Below, piece after piece: positions 27,101 to 34,883 of a stretch of 64,000 nt of DNA. The position numbers and the translations under genes were made by a program. Below the pieces are notes generated by a model that saw nothing but the letters and a program-made list of their open reading frames with translations, made no database searches and was not told the origin of the DNA. Source of the DNA: Batillaria attramentaria (taxonomy: Eukaryota; Mollusca; Gastropoda; Batillariidae); assembly GCA_018292915.2 (NCBI GenBank), contig JACVVK020000039.1:108501-172500 (forward strand), read 5' to 3'. Numbering within the stretch: the stretch's first letter is position 1; each line of letters opens with the position of its first letter.

Positions 27101-27831
27101 AACAAATGTCTAGGTAGCCGGCCATACCAAATGTTAAGCTATTAGGCGCTGACACGTCGACCTGAAACCAAGGTAGATACACGTAACACATACACAACAA
27201 ACATCCACACGAACAAACAGTCTTTCTGTGGCACCCATTCGCCGGTTAAGGTAGCCATTGTGAGAAGCTCTTTATGCAGAGGTTCTGTTTGTGACGTTGC
27301 AGGTCGGGCCGCGAACTGACAGCAGGCAGTGTAGCCGTGTTCAATGTTGACCACAAGTCCGCCAAAGAACTGCGGCAGTACCTGGCCAACATCGCGGACC
27401 AGTGCGAGTCCACGTCAGCCAGCGCTTTGCCGTCGGTTATTATCTTGGACAACCTGCACCACGTGGCGTCGCTGGCTGACGTCTTCAACGGCTTCCTTAC
27501 AGCCAAGTATCAGAAATGGTGAGCCGACCAGATTAGCACTGTGACAGTTTCGTCTGTGGCTACGTGCACGACTTCATATTTTGCATTGGTTATACATGGA
27601 TTCATTTTGGTATTGTTCCAGAGCTAGTCTTAGAGAGAGAGAGAGAGAGAGAGAAGAATAAGAATGCCTGTGTTCCGTTTTTAGCCCAGCGTTCAGCTTA
27701 TAAATGAACTCTTACGCTTTTTAAGTTACTTGAGTCTGTGATTAATATTGACTGTTCTTAATTATTTATTTGTTGATTTATACTGAGCCTGTCTCAATCT
27801 TAATTGCCCGTTTCGGGATGAATAAAGTGCA

Positions 27832-27862
<31 letters not shown>

Positions 27863-30800
27863 ACTTTCTTACTAAGGCTCGGTTAGTATAGTTGGCACCC
27901 TTGGGACGAATTGGGCGAGCTATACTAACATAGCCACGTTCATTTAATACAATTCGCTTGCTCAGTTCAGTTTAGGGTTGGGTTACCTTGCGCCTTTGGT
28001 GCAATCGCTGTGTTGTGTAGACGGTCATAGTGCATTTACAGGAGGTGTAAATGACAAGGGGGCAAACTGTACCAACGCCGCCTTACTAAGGTGGACATAT
28101 GTCCCAGCATTTCTGAATGCTGTAGTCATCATGGTTCAGGACAATTATGCTTTTTCCGTCAGCCAAAAATATTATTAACATTCCCAGGGACATGAAACCC
28201 TGGTAGAGCATTGGACTTTCGTTGCTTGGGTTGTGGTAAGGTTGCAGGGTGCAAGCCAAAAGTTCATGCTGGCTTTTTCCATTTTGGCCACTTCCTTTTT
28301 GTGGTGGAAATGGACGTTAAACTGCCCACCAACCAATCAAGCATGGTATTTATGAAGCACGTTTGTATAGGTTAATCGCGTGCAGAATAAAGAAGGGGCA
28401 CACAAGAATAGGGAATTTTACTTTTTTAATCTTATGAAAACGTGATCAGCTCGGCTAAACGTTCTTCATAAGTATAGAATATTGTGTTTCATATCCCTGT
28501 GCTTGTTTCAGTCCATACATCATCGGCACGATGAACCAGTCCACGTGCTCCACAACCAACCTGCAGCTTCACCACAACTTCCGCTGGGTTCTGTGCGCGA
28601 ACCACATGGAGCCCGTGAAAGGGTTCCTGGGCCGCTACCTGAGGCGGAAACTTGTGGAGGCGGAGGTGAGGACGGGGATTCGTAACAACGACCTCAACCG
28701 CACCATCGACTGGATACCCAAAGTGTGGGCTCACGTCAACAAGTTCTTGGAGACACACAGCTCCTCGGACGTGACCATTGGTGAGTTAGCCTTATTTTGG
28801 TGGACGGGTAGCAGGGTGTGGAGGAGGAGGAGAGAGGGTGTGGAGTGGGTGTCGCCGTGTGTGTGTGGTTGGTTCATGTTTGTTTGAAAGGTGTTGTAAG
28901 TTATCGCCTTACACTTTGCTTTGCATTGCGGGGTTTGATACGGAAGCAACTCCAAAGTTGAGTGGCCATGCTTTGTAATGACACCAGTCCAATACTTTCC
29001 GCGCGCGCGCGCGCACGCGCACACGCACACAGTGCATGGTGATAGCTCCTCTTTGTCACACACACACACACACGTTTGTAGACCTGTGAAACGGAGATCG
29101 GCGACGTCTGTGACATCGTTCAGGTCCCTCAGTCAGGTAATCTTTTAACTCTGGGAGCACATTCTGTACTGCTTGGAAATTGAAATCAGTCACACTCGCC
29201 GAAAGTTTGACATGTCCGTATACCTAATTAGTTTCTACCCGTCCTCTCCCTCCCTCCCTCTATGTATTTTTAGTGATTGACTTTGACCTTTGTGTTGGTG
29301 TTTTCAGGCCCTAGGTTATTCCTGTCATGCCCGATGGACATCGCAGGATCCCAAGTCTGGTTCACGGACTTGTGGAACTACTCCGTTGTGCCCTACATCA
29401 TTGAAGCCGTCAGGGATGGGTTGCAGGTAATTTCATTGCAAAGAATGTGTGTGCGACGACCAAAACCCCTATCAATCTTGTGCTTTTAATCTGAAGCTTT
29501 AATTTGTGATACCAATTGTGTCAGCTTGGGGATTTTTCGAGTCTTCTGGCCTTTTTCACAATCAAAATTTACGATATGTGGGTCAGTGGTATGGCGACGT
29601 GCTCCTTGCAGTGGAATCAAATATTGCCACAGTGTGCTGCAGTCAGTGATGTAGGTGTAATTATTTGTCAGGGGCTTTAGGTGTCAAGAGCAGGCTTCAG
29701 ATTTTTCAGTATTTGACAGTTTTCAGCCAAATTTCCTATCCTCCCCTCGCTCCCTCCCAAAGTTTCTGCCAAAGAAAACGTCAGATTAAATATCTTTATT
29801 TTACTTGTGGGTGCCAGGAGAGGCCAGTAAATGCACTTACATTGCTAAGATTTGCCACCCCCCCCCCCCCACCCCCACACCTACCCACCCGAGCGTTCCC
29901 CCTGCACTCAACCTGAGGTTCAGTGTTTTTTCCCCTCGGCAATTTCCCAGCCTGCAAGAGGGAACCTCTGTTGTAATTTGGATTCATTGCCAGTACACAC
30001 GGACACATTCTGTGTGCACATTGGCTGTTTGGCGAGTACATTACATGTTTTCACAAACTGCATGGCAGGTTTATGGCAAGCGTGCCCCGTGGGAGGACCC
30101 AACGGACTGGGCTCTGCAGACATACCCCTGGGCTAACCTCAACCCTGGGAGCGGGCCCGACCGTGCACTCCTTCACATGAGGCCAGAGGACGTTGGCTAC
30201 GACAGCATCGCTCCCTCCAACACCACCACCAGCCCGACAACTTCCCCTTCTCTCAGCAACACCAAGGTTCCTACCTCACCCTCCAAGGGAGAGAATCAGC
30301 CTGTGGACTCCTCTGATCCTTTGGTGAGCGGCTAGCTTTTGATAGGCTCCCCTTTGAAAGGACTTAAAAATACTTGAGCTACCACGTGCATGCCTGAACA
30401 AAAGTGAAACGTGCCAACATACAACAATCAATGTTTTATTAGTGATTTTGTTGTTGTCCGTCCGTCTGTTTTTATCAGTGCATCGAAACGATTTAAGGAT
30501 AATTGTGGATTTTCTTTGTTTTTGCTCTTTTTCGTTTTGAAAGTTTGTCAAAGTAAATCGGTTCTCAGCTGTACCACCTGTGTAGCTGTTTAATTCGCAA
30601 AGGGGAAGTTCGGTTTTGTTTGCTTTACGGATGCATACTTGTGTATACTCCTGTATTTAATTCTGATTATTTGGGATCTATTCTTTTTATAATTTCCTTT
30701 GTGCAGTTCTTTGGTTTCATTGGTGCATGTTGTTAAGTTTTTTTGGCTGGTGCTTTGATTGATTTTTTTTGTCTCCATTTGGTGATGAGTTTTTACTTTA

Positions 30801-31316
30801 ATTTCTCAAAGTCTGTCAAACTGAGTTTCAGTTATAATTGTTTGTTGAATAATAAGTTACTTTTCCGAGCACAGCAAAAAGCAAGCAAAACACTTTTTTC
30901 ATGGTCAGTTGCTTTCTCTGTTCAAGTTAAAGTACAAGAGCGAGCACAGCTGGATAGTCCAGTGGTGTGAATTTATAGTTCAACAGCATAGCAGACAGAC
31001 ATTTTGGCAATGTGTGATTAAAAATGAAACTTCCTTAGCTTTTTTTTTTTTAACAAGCACCATGCACCAGTGAGACCCAAGGACTGTCCAAATTGTCAAA
31101 ATTTGGACAGCTCGACTGATCTGTGCCTCGTTGCTCTTGATTTGTCTTGGGGTGCTCTGTTACCATGGACACCCACAGGTGAACATGCTGATGAAGCTGC
31201 AGGAGGCTGCCAACTACTCTGGTACCCATAGCAACGACAGTGACTCCACGAGCATCGACAGTCATAGCAGCATGCAGGAGTTCTCATCATCTGGGGGTGT
31301 GGAATCTACCCTGTAG
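3932..31316 (+). CDS. NAV: Neuron navigator (NAV1/2/3-like), C-terminal 804 codons, 16 exons
   Basis: The exons are 3932-4015, 18381-18522, 19044-19198, 21944-22134, 22584-22719, 23478-23652, 24718-24821, 25122-25211, 25657-25750, 26208-26282, 26682-26853, 27303-27518, 28512-28780, 29308-29426, 30069-30323 and 31179-31316. All introns are GT-AG and all phases join, giving 2415 nt to a TAG stop. In order the product has a coiled coil (SAFEQSLANM, LRLTIEALKRQ), a basic serine-rich linker, a second coiled coil (LTDIRLEALSSAHQLEQL) and the NAV AAA domain with Walker A GPSGTGKT and Walker B VIILDN. It ends ANYSGTHS...VESTL, as vertebrate NAV2/NAV3 do. NAV proteins bind microtubules and actin and act in neurite growth and cell migration. 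The calponin-homology and microtubule-binding N-terminal part must lie upstream of the window. The paralog cannot be assigned, because invertebrates usually have one NAV gene (unc-53 in nematodes, sickie in flies). Confidence 0.96.
4182..4720. repeat. Three tandem ~200-bp units, each a foldback
   Basis: Units start with acaggccaaggggacttc-like text near 4184, 4379 and 4586 and close about 100 bp later with the inverse (gtccccttagcctgtgcc). Between them run gtaccacactgtaccacac and (CGTGT)n. Confidence 0.8.
4884..5040 (+). repeat. (AAT)n-headed dispersed repeat, short copy
   Basis: Starts aataataataataattaatg, then cgcagggcgcatttctttaa and ctcacgcacgttatacaacg, matching 50243-50610. Confidence 0.7.
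5095..5390 (+). repeat. Repeat family G copy
   Basis: Contains ctgcacagattttagtcaaa, gccaaaatgcaccatactgc and cacccctagcataatgtgtc, shared with 19640-19870 and, inverted, 43376-43500. Confidence 0.65.
6397..6477 (-). mobile_element. SINE family B fragment
   Basis: Reads caagtagtaggcacacttag then gcgaattagtctttgttgct and gcgcggcg, ending in actcactcac. Confidence 0.8.
6546..6875 (+). repeat. Repeat family F, copy 1
   Basis: Shares gagctcttcatgcgatacag, cgcgagcggtcgaatattca and agaacgatctgagagcag with copies at 9763-9965 (-) and 52062-52318 (+). It is interrupted by a family B-like fragment near 6640-6705. Confidence 0.7.
6876..7785. other. NAV intron, nothing recognised
   Basis: Low-repeat stretch; short ORFs lack splice partners or known motifs. 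Confidence 0.55.
7790..7856 (+). repeat. (C)n(CT)n microsatellite
   Basis: Poly(C) passing into CT repeats. Confidence 0.95.
8639..8704 (+). repeat. (CT)n(TA)n microsatellite
   Basis: About 40 bp of CT followed by 24 bp of TA. Confidence 0.95.
8989..9140 (-). mobile_element. Possible tRNA-related repeat
   Basis: Contains cgggatcgaacccacgacct, the reverse of a pol III B box, in a stretch without other features. Only one copy is seen, so the class is uncertain. Confidence 0.4.
9399..9575 (-). mobile_element. SINE family A with 11-bp TSD
   Basis: Full-length copy in reverse orientation, flanked by ttgtaggaggc at 9388-9398 and 9576-9586. Confidence 0.92.
9763..9965 (-). repeat. Repeat family F, copy 2
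   Basis: Reverse copy with gaatgttcgacagctcgaga, caatgtatcgcattaagagc and gtactaatcatcaa. Confidence 0.7.
10739..10962 (-). mobile_element. SINE family C (tRNA-like)
   Basis: Reverse strand starts gcggtcggtggtcttgtggt, then cccactcggggcgaagaatt and gaccgttcactcgggc-type sequence. It matches the copy at 55519-55682. Confidence 0.8.
11236..11296 (-). mobile_element. SINE family B fragment
   Basis: Contains tcgcgaattagtctttgttg and cttgcgcggttcactc after a T-rich run. Confidence 0.75.
11718..11909 (+). repeat. (TTC/TCT)n tract
   Basis: About 190 bp of imperfect trinucleotides; it gives false acidic and leucine-rich ORFs. Confidence 0.95.
11909..12078 (+). mobile_element. SINE family A inserted in a (CTT)n tract
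   Basis: Reads gggagccggggtggtcgaat to the aaggacgttaac tail, with cttcttcttcttct on both sides. Confidence 0.9.
12090..13010. other. NAV intron, mostly unique
   Basis: Contains only a small tandem ggctgttccgaggagg pair near 12587-12615 and a (GA)n run near 12628-12650. Confidence 0.55.
13017..13436 (+). repeat. 420-bp (TCTTCG/TTC)n tract
   Basis: Almost pure pyrimidines with CG steps. It yields long false ORFs in all frames. Confidence 0.95.
13432..13550 (+). mobile_element. SINE family A, 5'-truncated, in a (CTT)n tract
   Basis: Begins at the B-box end (aatcccggcttgggccaaat) and runs to gacgttaaactcccaaacac; the tRNA head is lost. Confidence 0.85.
13614..13695 (-). mobile_element. SINE family B fragment
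   Basis: Contains gtagtgcaggcacacttcgc and gaattagtctttgtggcttg, ending aaaactcactcactcc. Confidence 0.8.
14153..14432. mobile_element. Candidate MITE with GGCCC termini
   Basis: Left end ggcccatatgtaaaagtcga and right end tcgactattacatacgggcc are inverted repeats of about 26 bp; the interior repeats aaccc/gggtt motifs. Confidence 0.65.
14950..15190 (+). repeat. Tandem duplication with (CT)n in each copy
   Basis: ccagattcccctaacmtgca and acgacacatgakctaatgat occur twice, about 125 bp apart, each followed by a CT run and aaagaaagtgtg. Confidence 0.85.
15868..15933. repeat. Hairpin with 24-bp arms
   Basis: Arms gtttcaattgtttgccgtag.. and ..ctacgccaaaaattgaaac flank an 17-nt GC-rich loop. Confidence 0.8.
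15940..16930 (+). repeat. Diverged tandem array, unit about 100 bp
   Basis: The key cattgaagaaacctgtctct-agcaat recurs near 15943, 16020, 16131, 16226, 16327, 16430, 16490 and 16875, alternating with ccaacagaaagtarcattc and aaatttgacaccatgct. A SINE B interrupts it. Confidence 0.75.
16602..16785 (+). mobile_element. SINE family B copy with extended body
   Basis: Core gtgagtgagtttttagggct through gcctgcactacatgaaaaat, then cctacggggcaaaataaacc and tgcaggagacgctgcacctt. It interrupts a diverged tandem array. Confidence 0.85.
17337..17580 (+). repeat. 92-bp tandem repeat, 2.7 copies
   Basis: gaaataatccattgttttga starts at 17337, 17429 and 17521, an exact 92-bp period; copies 1 and 2 are nearly identical. 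Confidence 0.92.
18381..18522 (+). CDS. NAV: NAV exon b (coiled coil and linker)
   Basis: Acceptor gttgtttcag; starts DTELNDLRLTIEALKRQSG, continuing the coiled coil directly from exon a. It then has a proline- and arginine-rich linker and ends in phase 1 before GTCAGT. It follows a 14.4-kb intron. Confidence 0.93.
19044..19198 (+). CDS. NAV: NAV exon c (serine-rich, basic tail)
   Basis: Enters in phase 1 (the split codon gives Val) and encodes VAEAGIARQISSD then a Ser-rich stretch. It ends with the lysine-rich GKKGKNAKKKGW before GTGAGT. NAV proteins carry the same KKGW-LRSSF junction between this exon and the next. Confidence 0.93.
19640..19870 (+). repeat. Repeat family G copy
   Basis: Contains ccaaattgcacagattttgg, ggccaaaatgcacgaaattt and cacccctagcgtaacgcgtc. 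Confidence 0.65.
19871..21688. other. NAV intron, nothing recognised
   Basis: Between exons c and d; no further exon fits in phase and no clear repeat was seen. Confidence 0.55.
21689..21862 (+). mobile_element. SINE family A near NAV exon d
   Basis: Full copy with head gggagccgggatagccgaat; possible 9-bp TSD gtgcaytgg on each side. It ends about 80 bp before the acceptor of the exon at 21944. Confidence 0.9.
21944..22134 (+). CDS. NAV: NAV exon d (LRSSFSKAF)
   Basis: Phase 0 start LRSSFSKAFSGKKTKK, matching the conserved NAV KKGWLRSSF junction. It continues as a low-complexity Ser/Asn/Pro linker (SLRSNASAPNSPLMQIG) and ends in phase 2 before GTAAGT. A SINE sits about 80 bp upstream in the intron. 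Confidence 0.92.
22584..22719 (+). CDS. NAV: NAV exon e (second coiled coil)
   Basis: Encodes LSDPDVGVLKQQLREKDAKL followed by TDIRLEALSSAHQLEQLRET, the most recognisable NAV coiled-coil segment. Acceptor gtggttgcag, donor AAG|GTAAGT, phase 0 end. Confidence 0.95.
22853..22975 (+). mobile_element. SINE family B copy
   Basis: Contains catgagtgagtttttagggc and cacaaagactaatttgcggc; NAV intron after exon e. Confidence 0.8.
23284..23449 (+). mobile_element. SINE family A with 12-bp TSD near NAV exon f
   Basis: Perfect flanks cttaatttcttg at 23272-23283 and 23450-23461. The right flank is within 20 bp of the exon at 23478, so the TSD rebuilt part of its polypyrimidine tract. Confidence 0.94.
23478..23652 (+). 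CDS. NAV: NAV exon f with two in-frame donor sites
   Basis: Encodes NEMSALKADNDRLHKLM, the end of the coiled coil, and a Ser-rich linker. Two identical GGTAAGG donors lie 15 nt apart, ending the exon at 23637 or 23652. Both keep phase 1, so splicing choice would add or drop five residues (GKDSI). Confidence 0.88.
23728..24130. mobile_element. MITE with inverted repeats of about 100 bp
   Basis: The left arm contains cccaacaaaaagctttccga and gtcgaccgtgcaagcacagt; the right arm carries their reverse complements and ends gggagtttagatcttt. It sits 75 bp after NAV exon f and is only 400 bp long, so it is non-autonomous. Confidence 0.85.
24128..24369. mobile_element. Repeat family E, full copy with inverted ends
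   Basis: Starts ttaactcttaaaagccc and ends gggctcttaaagttaa. An inner inverted pair gaagccacttcaagcc/ggcttgaggtggct is also present. Other copies are at 49252-49892 and 56222-56366. Confidence 0.8.
24718..24821 (+). CDS. NAV: NAV exon g (start of conserved C-terminal module)
   Basis: Encodes DMLLAETAANDRDGKRVTIT and on to PGLE, the beta-rich segment before the AAA domain. Acceptor tgttttcag, donor GAG|GTAATC, phase 1 in and 0 out. Confidence 0.9.
25122..25211 (+). CDS. NAV: NAV exon h (IGSLSVSGKTKWD)
   Basis: Thirty codons, phase 0 both sides, encoding KPAEVLIGSLSVSGKTKWDI and LDNIVRKIFK. This matches the vertebrate IGSISVSGKTSWDVLD motif. A (GT)9 run follows about 70 bp after the donor. 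Confidence 0.95.
25657..25750 (+). CDS. NAV: NAV exon i (EYVLRVDPVTNLGLSAES)
   Basis: Encodes EYVLRVDPVTNLGLSAESVY then SYHIGEITRTK, matching the NAV segment between the SGKT motif and the AAA core. Phase 0 in, phase 1 out. Confidence 0.94.
25969..26140 (+). mobile_element. SINE family A with 13-bp TSD
   Basis: Flanks agaatagtaacag at 25956-25968 and 26141-26153; full-length head, body and tail. Confidence 0.94.
26208..26282 (+). CDS. NAV: NAV exon j (VPELLPIGYFVGD)
   Basis: Encodes DSEVPELLPIGYFVGDTTQI then GICLK, a conserved NAV strand-turn segment. Acceptor attgttgcag, donor before GTAAAG, phase 1 both sides. Confidence 0.94.
26682..26853 (+). CDS. NAV: NAV exon k (Walker A of AAA ATPase)
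   Basis: Encodes SLAFETMIPKSIIQRHVSLL, then HRRIILCGPSGTGKTYLAQK. GPSGTGKT is the P-loop that binds the nucleotide phosphates. Phase 1 in, phase 2 out (AG|GTACTG). Confidence 0.96.
27303..27518 (+). CDS. NAV: NAV exon l (Walker B region)
   Basis: Encodes VAVFNVDHKSAKELRQYLAN and LPSVIILDNLHHVASLADVF. The Walker B position reads ILDN, with Asn where active AAA enzymes have Glu; vertebrate NAVs also have LDN here. Phase 2 in and out. Confidence 0.96.
27700..27862 (+). mobile_element. Probable LINE 3' end with (ATTG)n tail
   Basis: Text ending gatgaataaagtgcaattga passes into seven ATTG units. Such tails are usual for non-LTR element 3' ends. It lies in the NAV intron after exon l. Confidence 0.5.
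28184..28346 (+). mobile_element. SINE family A, old diverged copy
   Basis: Still shows ctggtagagcattggacttt, catgctggctttttccattt and gtggaaatggacgttaaact, but the head and middle are heavily mutated. Confidence 0.7.
28512..28780 (+). CDS. NAV: NAV exon m (AAA core, largest exon)
   Basis: Encodes CPYIIGTMNQSTCSTTNLQL, HHNFRWVLCANHMEPVKGFL and GRYLRRKL, then IRNNDLNRTIDWIPKVW and ETHSSSDVTI. These match the NAV sensor and lid region closely. Phase 2 in, phase 1 out. Confidence 0.97.
29308..29426 (+). CDS. NAV: NAV exon n
   Basis: Encodes GPRLFLSCPMDIAGSQVWFT and DLWNYSVVPYIIEAVRDGLQ, matching the NAV LFLPCPMDVEGSRVWF block. Phase 1 in, phase 0 out. Confidence 0.97.
30069..30323 (+). CDS. 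NAV: NAV exon o (YGKRAPWEDP and Thr/Ser linker)
   Basis: Eighty-five codons starting VYGKRAPWEDPTDWALQTYP, then RPEDVGYDS, all conserved. A Thr/Ser/Pro-rich stretch of about 40 residues follows and looks lineage-specific. Donor TTG|GTGAGC, phase 0. Confidence 0.96.
31179..31316 (+). CDS. NAV: NAV last coding exon
   Basis: Encodes VNMLMKLQEAANYSGTHSND, a Ser-rich tail and GVESTL, then TAG at 31314-31316. Vertebrate NAV2/NAV3 end with the same MNMLMKLQEAANYSS...ESTL layout, so this is the true C terminus. Confidence 0.97.
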   Translation: MNMLMKLQEAANYSGTHSNDSDSTSIDSHSSMQEFSSSGGVESTL

Positions 31317-34300
31317 ACATTCATTCATTCTGGTGTGAATGCCACCGACTTCAGGAATGCATTAGACACTAGTCTTCATGCGGAGGAGATGCTGTACAGA
31401 CTTTTTTGTGTGCATCTGCAGGGTGGTTGGGTTTGCAGACTTGAAGAATGCTTTTTGACATTCTGATCATGTGAAATGATTGATGGACACTACAGTGTGT
31501 TGGCCGTTTCACAGGAGTCTGCGATTCCCAAAAGACATTTCTTTGGTTTCACAATCCTGCTTCGCAAGTTGAGCTCCTGAGGATTTCCTGTAGTGTATCC
31601 TGTGCAGCCAAGTGTTTGACAGATGACAGCAGAATGTCCGAGACAGTGACTTCAACACTTTTTTCCCCCTGCATAATTCTACAAACACAATCATGCACCC
31701 CCTGTGCCAAGAAGCACATTGCATCCTTTGACTTTCACACAGGATTGAAAGCTAGATCATTTCACTCTGTACATAATTCTTATGTGCACAATGCAAGCTG
31801 GTACACGTGTAAGCATCTCCAAGCACAAGGACAGATCTACATTTCTTTCTGCCAGATTTTGCAGAGTCTTTGTTACTTACTGCTTCTTGTTTCCCAGTCA
31901 AATGCAGGCAAATCGTATCCATTTCTCCACACCAGTTCTACACTAGTCATCAGTACGCTTTATTTTCATGAAGCGCAACCACTAGTTGCCGATAGTGTTA
32001 GCTAAACTAATTACCAAAGACTGATCTCAAAACAGCATTAAAAGCAGCAAAAGGTCATCATTCACATACTGTATACAGCTCAGGACTTGCATCGCACCCA
32101 CACAAAAAAGGAAAGTTCTGTGCTAATACTTATGTACATAACTAAATCTGAACCATCTTGCATTCAAGCAAGCCCATGCCGTTATGACAAAGTGATGGTT
32201 CGCTTTATCAGCGAGGGCATCCAACGGACGACTTTTTCAAGAAAACAAGTGGTTTGCGTGCTGGCAGTCTTGCTGCATTGAAAACAGAGCATCACACGCG
32301 CGTTCAAAGCTGGAACTACGGACGAGTAACTGTTGAATTTTGTGATCTCCGATACATGCGGATACACGTTAGTGCTACAAACATGGGAAAAACTGACCTG
32401 CTTCAGCTGCTAGGAAAGATGTGTGTCGATGAAGTGACAATGAAACTGATCTATGTGTGATACATCCTTGGTGGTGGTGATGTGTCTGCACTGCATGTTC
32501 AGTTTGACCTGACACTGTATGAAGACGTTTACTCCGTGAAAGTTGTTCAGTATACAGCAAACTGCAGAATATGTTTGCGGCCAGTAATGTTGTGTAAACA
32601 AGAATGTTGTATGTTTGTTTACAACCTGCACTCTTAAATAGCTGATCAATGCATTCTTTGTGTGTTTATAAGAATAGTTTAGCAACCATAATTTGGATTA
32701 TTGACAGATGACATTGAATTTTGCGGGATGTTGATTTAACCGTTTGTGCCAGAGTTGAGTTGGGTTGACGTGATGCTTAGTAACTTAAATGTGCATGTAT
32801 TGTTTGGAGTTCAGGTGGACATGCCTAGTACGGTTTATTAGGAAAGAAAATGTACCTATTGCCTGTGTTCTTTGAGTTTGTATTGATTTTGTTTTTATTG
32901 TGAGATCTTTGAATTTTTGTAGGAGCACACAAGGTCTTTTCAGTTGCAAGGATTCAATTGCTGGGGTGTGCAATTGTGAAATAGTTTTGTCAGTATCAGT
33001 GGTTGAAGTGACTTAAAAACAAGTTTGACAGAGTTAATAGTGAAAATAGCTGACCTTTGCATGACAAACGTGCACATGCATACGTATAATTTTGTCGTTA
33101 GCAATGTGCATGGAATGAAACCGTTCTAGTAGACCATTAGGAAATATTGACGCGGTCACAACTTACTGATGGACTAGTTTTAACCGTGGTGGTTGGGGAA
33201 ACTTTCCATCTGGATTAAATGTATAAAATAATGTATAATGTCCCTGTTTGCTGGTTACCGGTTTTAGCGAAAGACGTGTCTGGTCGGTATAATGATCTGT
33301 GAGTAGTAAAGGATTTGTAGAACATGTGACAGTGCCATGGTGTGGTGTCTGCGTCTGGTTGACTTCGGGTGCAGTAAAGACAACACAAGTCTAAGCTTGC
33401 TATACACATACGTTTGTGCAATATGATAAATGAAACTAACTTTCGCCTGTGGTGCATACTGCACATTCAGTTGGCAGTGGTAATATTTTACTCCAAATAA
33501 TATTTGCGTATAAGCTCACTGCCATTACAACCGTACCTTTCATCTTCTACTGACCAACCAGCATTCTCAGTTTTTGATGTGTAATATGTTGTGATGTTTA
33601 TACATGTTTAATTACTCCTCTTCCCTTCACTCAACCTGATTCTGCAAAACTGCACTTTTTCCCCATTTTAAATAATCTGGACAGTATGGTGTGACTACAA
33701 CTTCATGGTACTACAGTGTTAGTAAAGTTTCTCCGTGTCGGGCAATTGATTTTCCTTGCATAATTTGGAATTCCATGTGTGTGTAAGGCCAGCTTTGGTG
33801 CCGATATTTTTGCACTTGGTGTTTGATCCGTTTTCAACGTCTGAGCTTGATTTTTACTAGTTTGGAATGGGTGAAAGTGTACGCCATCTTTTTATAATGC
33901 CTTTCTCAACAATGCAGAAGTTCAACAATATTTTGCCAAAAAATACATGTGACAGCTTACACGATAGTAGTCTGCACAGAATTTTGAAATTGTTAAAATT
34001 AGAATTTTGGCTGAGTTTATTTTGCTCACACGGTGTTAAAGCTTACTTTGTTGAATTATATTCAATTTCTTGTTGTTGAAGAGGTGAAGTTCCAGTGAGA
34101 AAAGCACATGGACTTTGTTAACAATGGTTGTAGAGAACACACTTTATGAGTCAAATAAAGGCCAAGCACACACAGTGCTGTTTATCACTTACAAACCATG
34201 TGCACAGACAAAATTGCTATAACTGTCTTCCAAGCTGTTGGCCTGGAGAATCCCAGTAGCTTAAACTCTAGCAGATAACTAGTGAATACCATAGTGATGA

Positions 34301-34803
34301 ACGCTTAGTGTCAGAATCCTTTGATTAAACGCACCACACGATCTACAGCTATGAATGACAGAATGCTGTCTTATTGTACTCGATACTGCTGATGCTAAGT
34401 GAAGGCTCATCATGTCTGTGATGAAGTTACATCTGCCTAGCACCTTTTTTCCCGTAGAATAGAGGTTTTTTTTGTGTCAAACGACTCCCATAGTTTGTGG
34501 CGGTCTGAAAGTAAAAGTCTGACTTATCACTGAACTGTGCCTTCAGAATGAAAGAAAGGAACCAACCATCTTTGTCGGTTTTATGCAGGAAAGAGTCAAA
34601 TTCCTGAAAGAAAGCATCCTGCGGGATGAAGAAGCTTATACTGCCAAAAACTTCTGGAGAGTGGGTATGGTTTTGGCTGGAGTGGTATTCTCAGTAAAGA
34701 GTTTGTGTTTCTTCCTTTTCTGATGTGCCTAGCTTTCACAACAACAGTCTGGTGCATAATTTATAAAATTAACTTTCATTGCTTGTCATTCATGACCATA
34801 TTT

Positions 34804-34883
34804 GTGACCCTCCACCACGAAATGAGTCGTCTTGTAACATGAACAAATAGCACAAGAAGACTCATTTCGTGGTGGAGGGTCAC
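34804..34883. repeat. Near-perfect 32-bp hairpin in NAV 3' UTR
   Basis: Arms 34804-34835 and 34852-34883 start gtgaccctccaccacgaaat and differ at one position, with a 16-nt loop. As RNA this would be a strong stem. It may be a small palindromic transposon copy. Confidence 0.85.
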
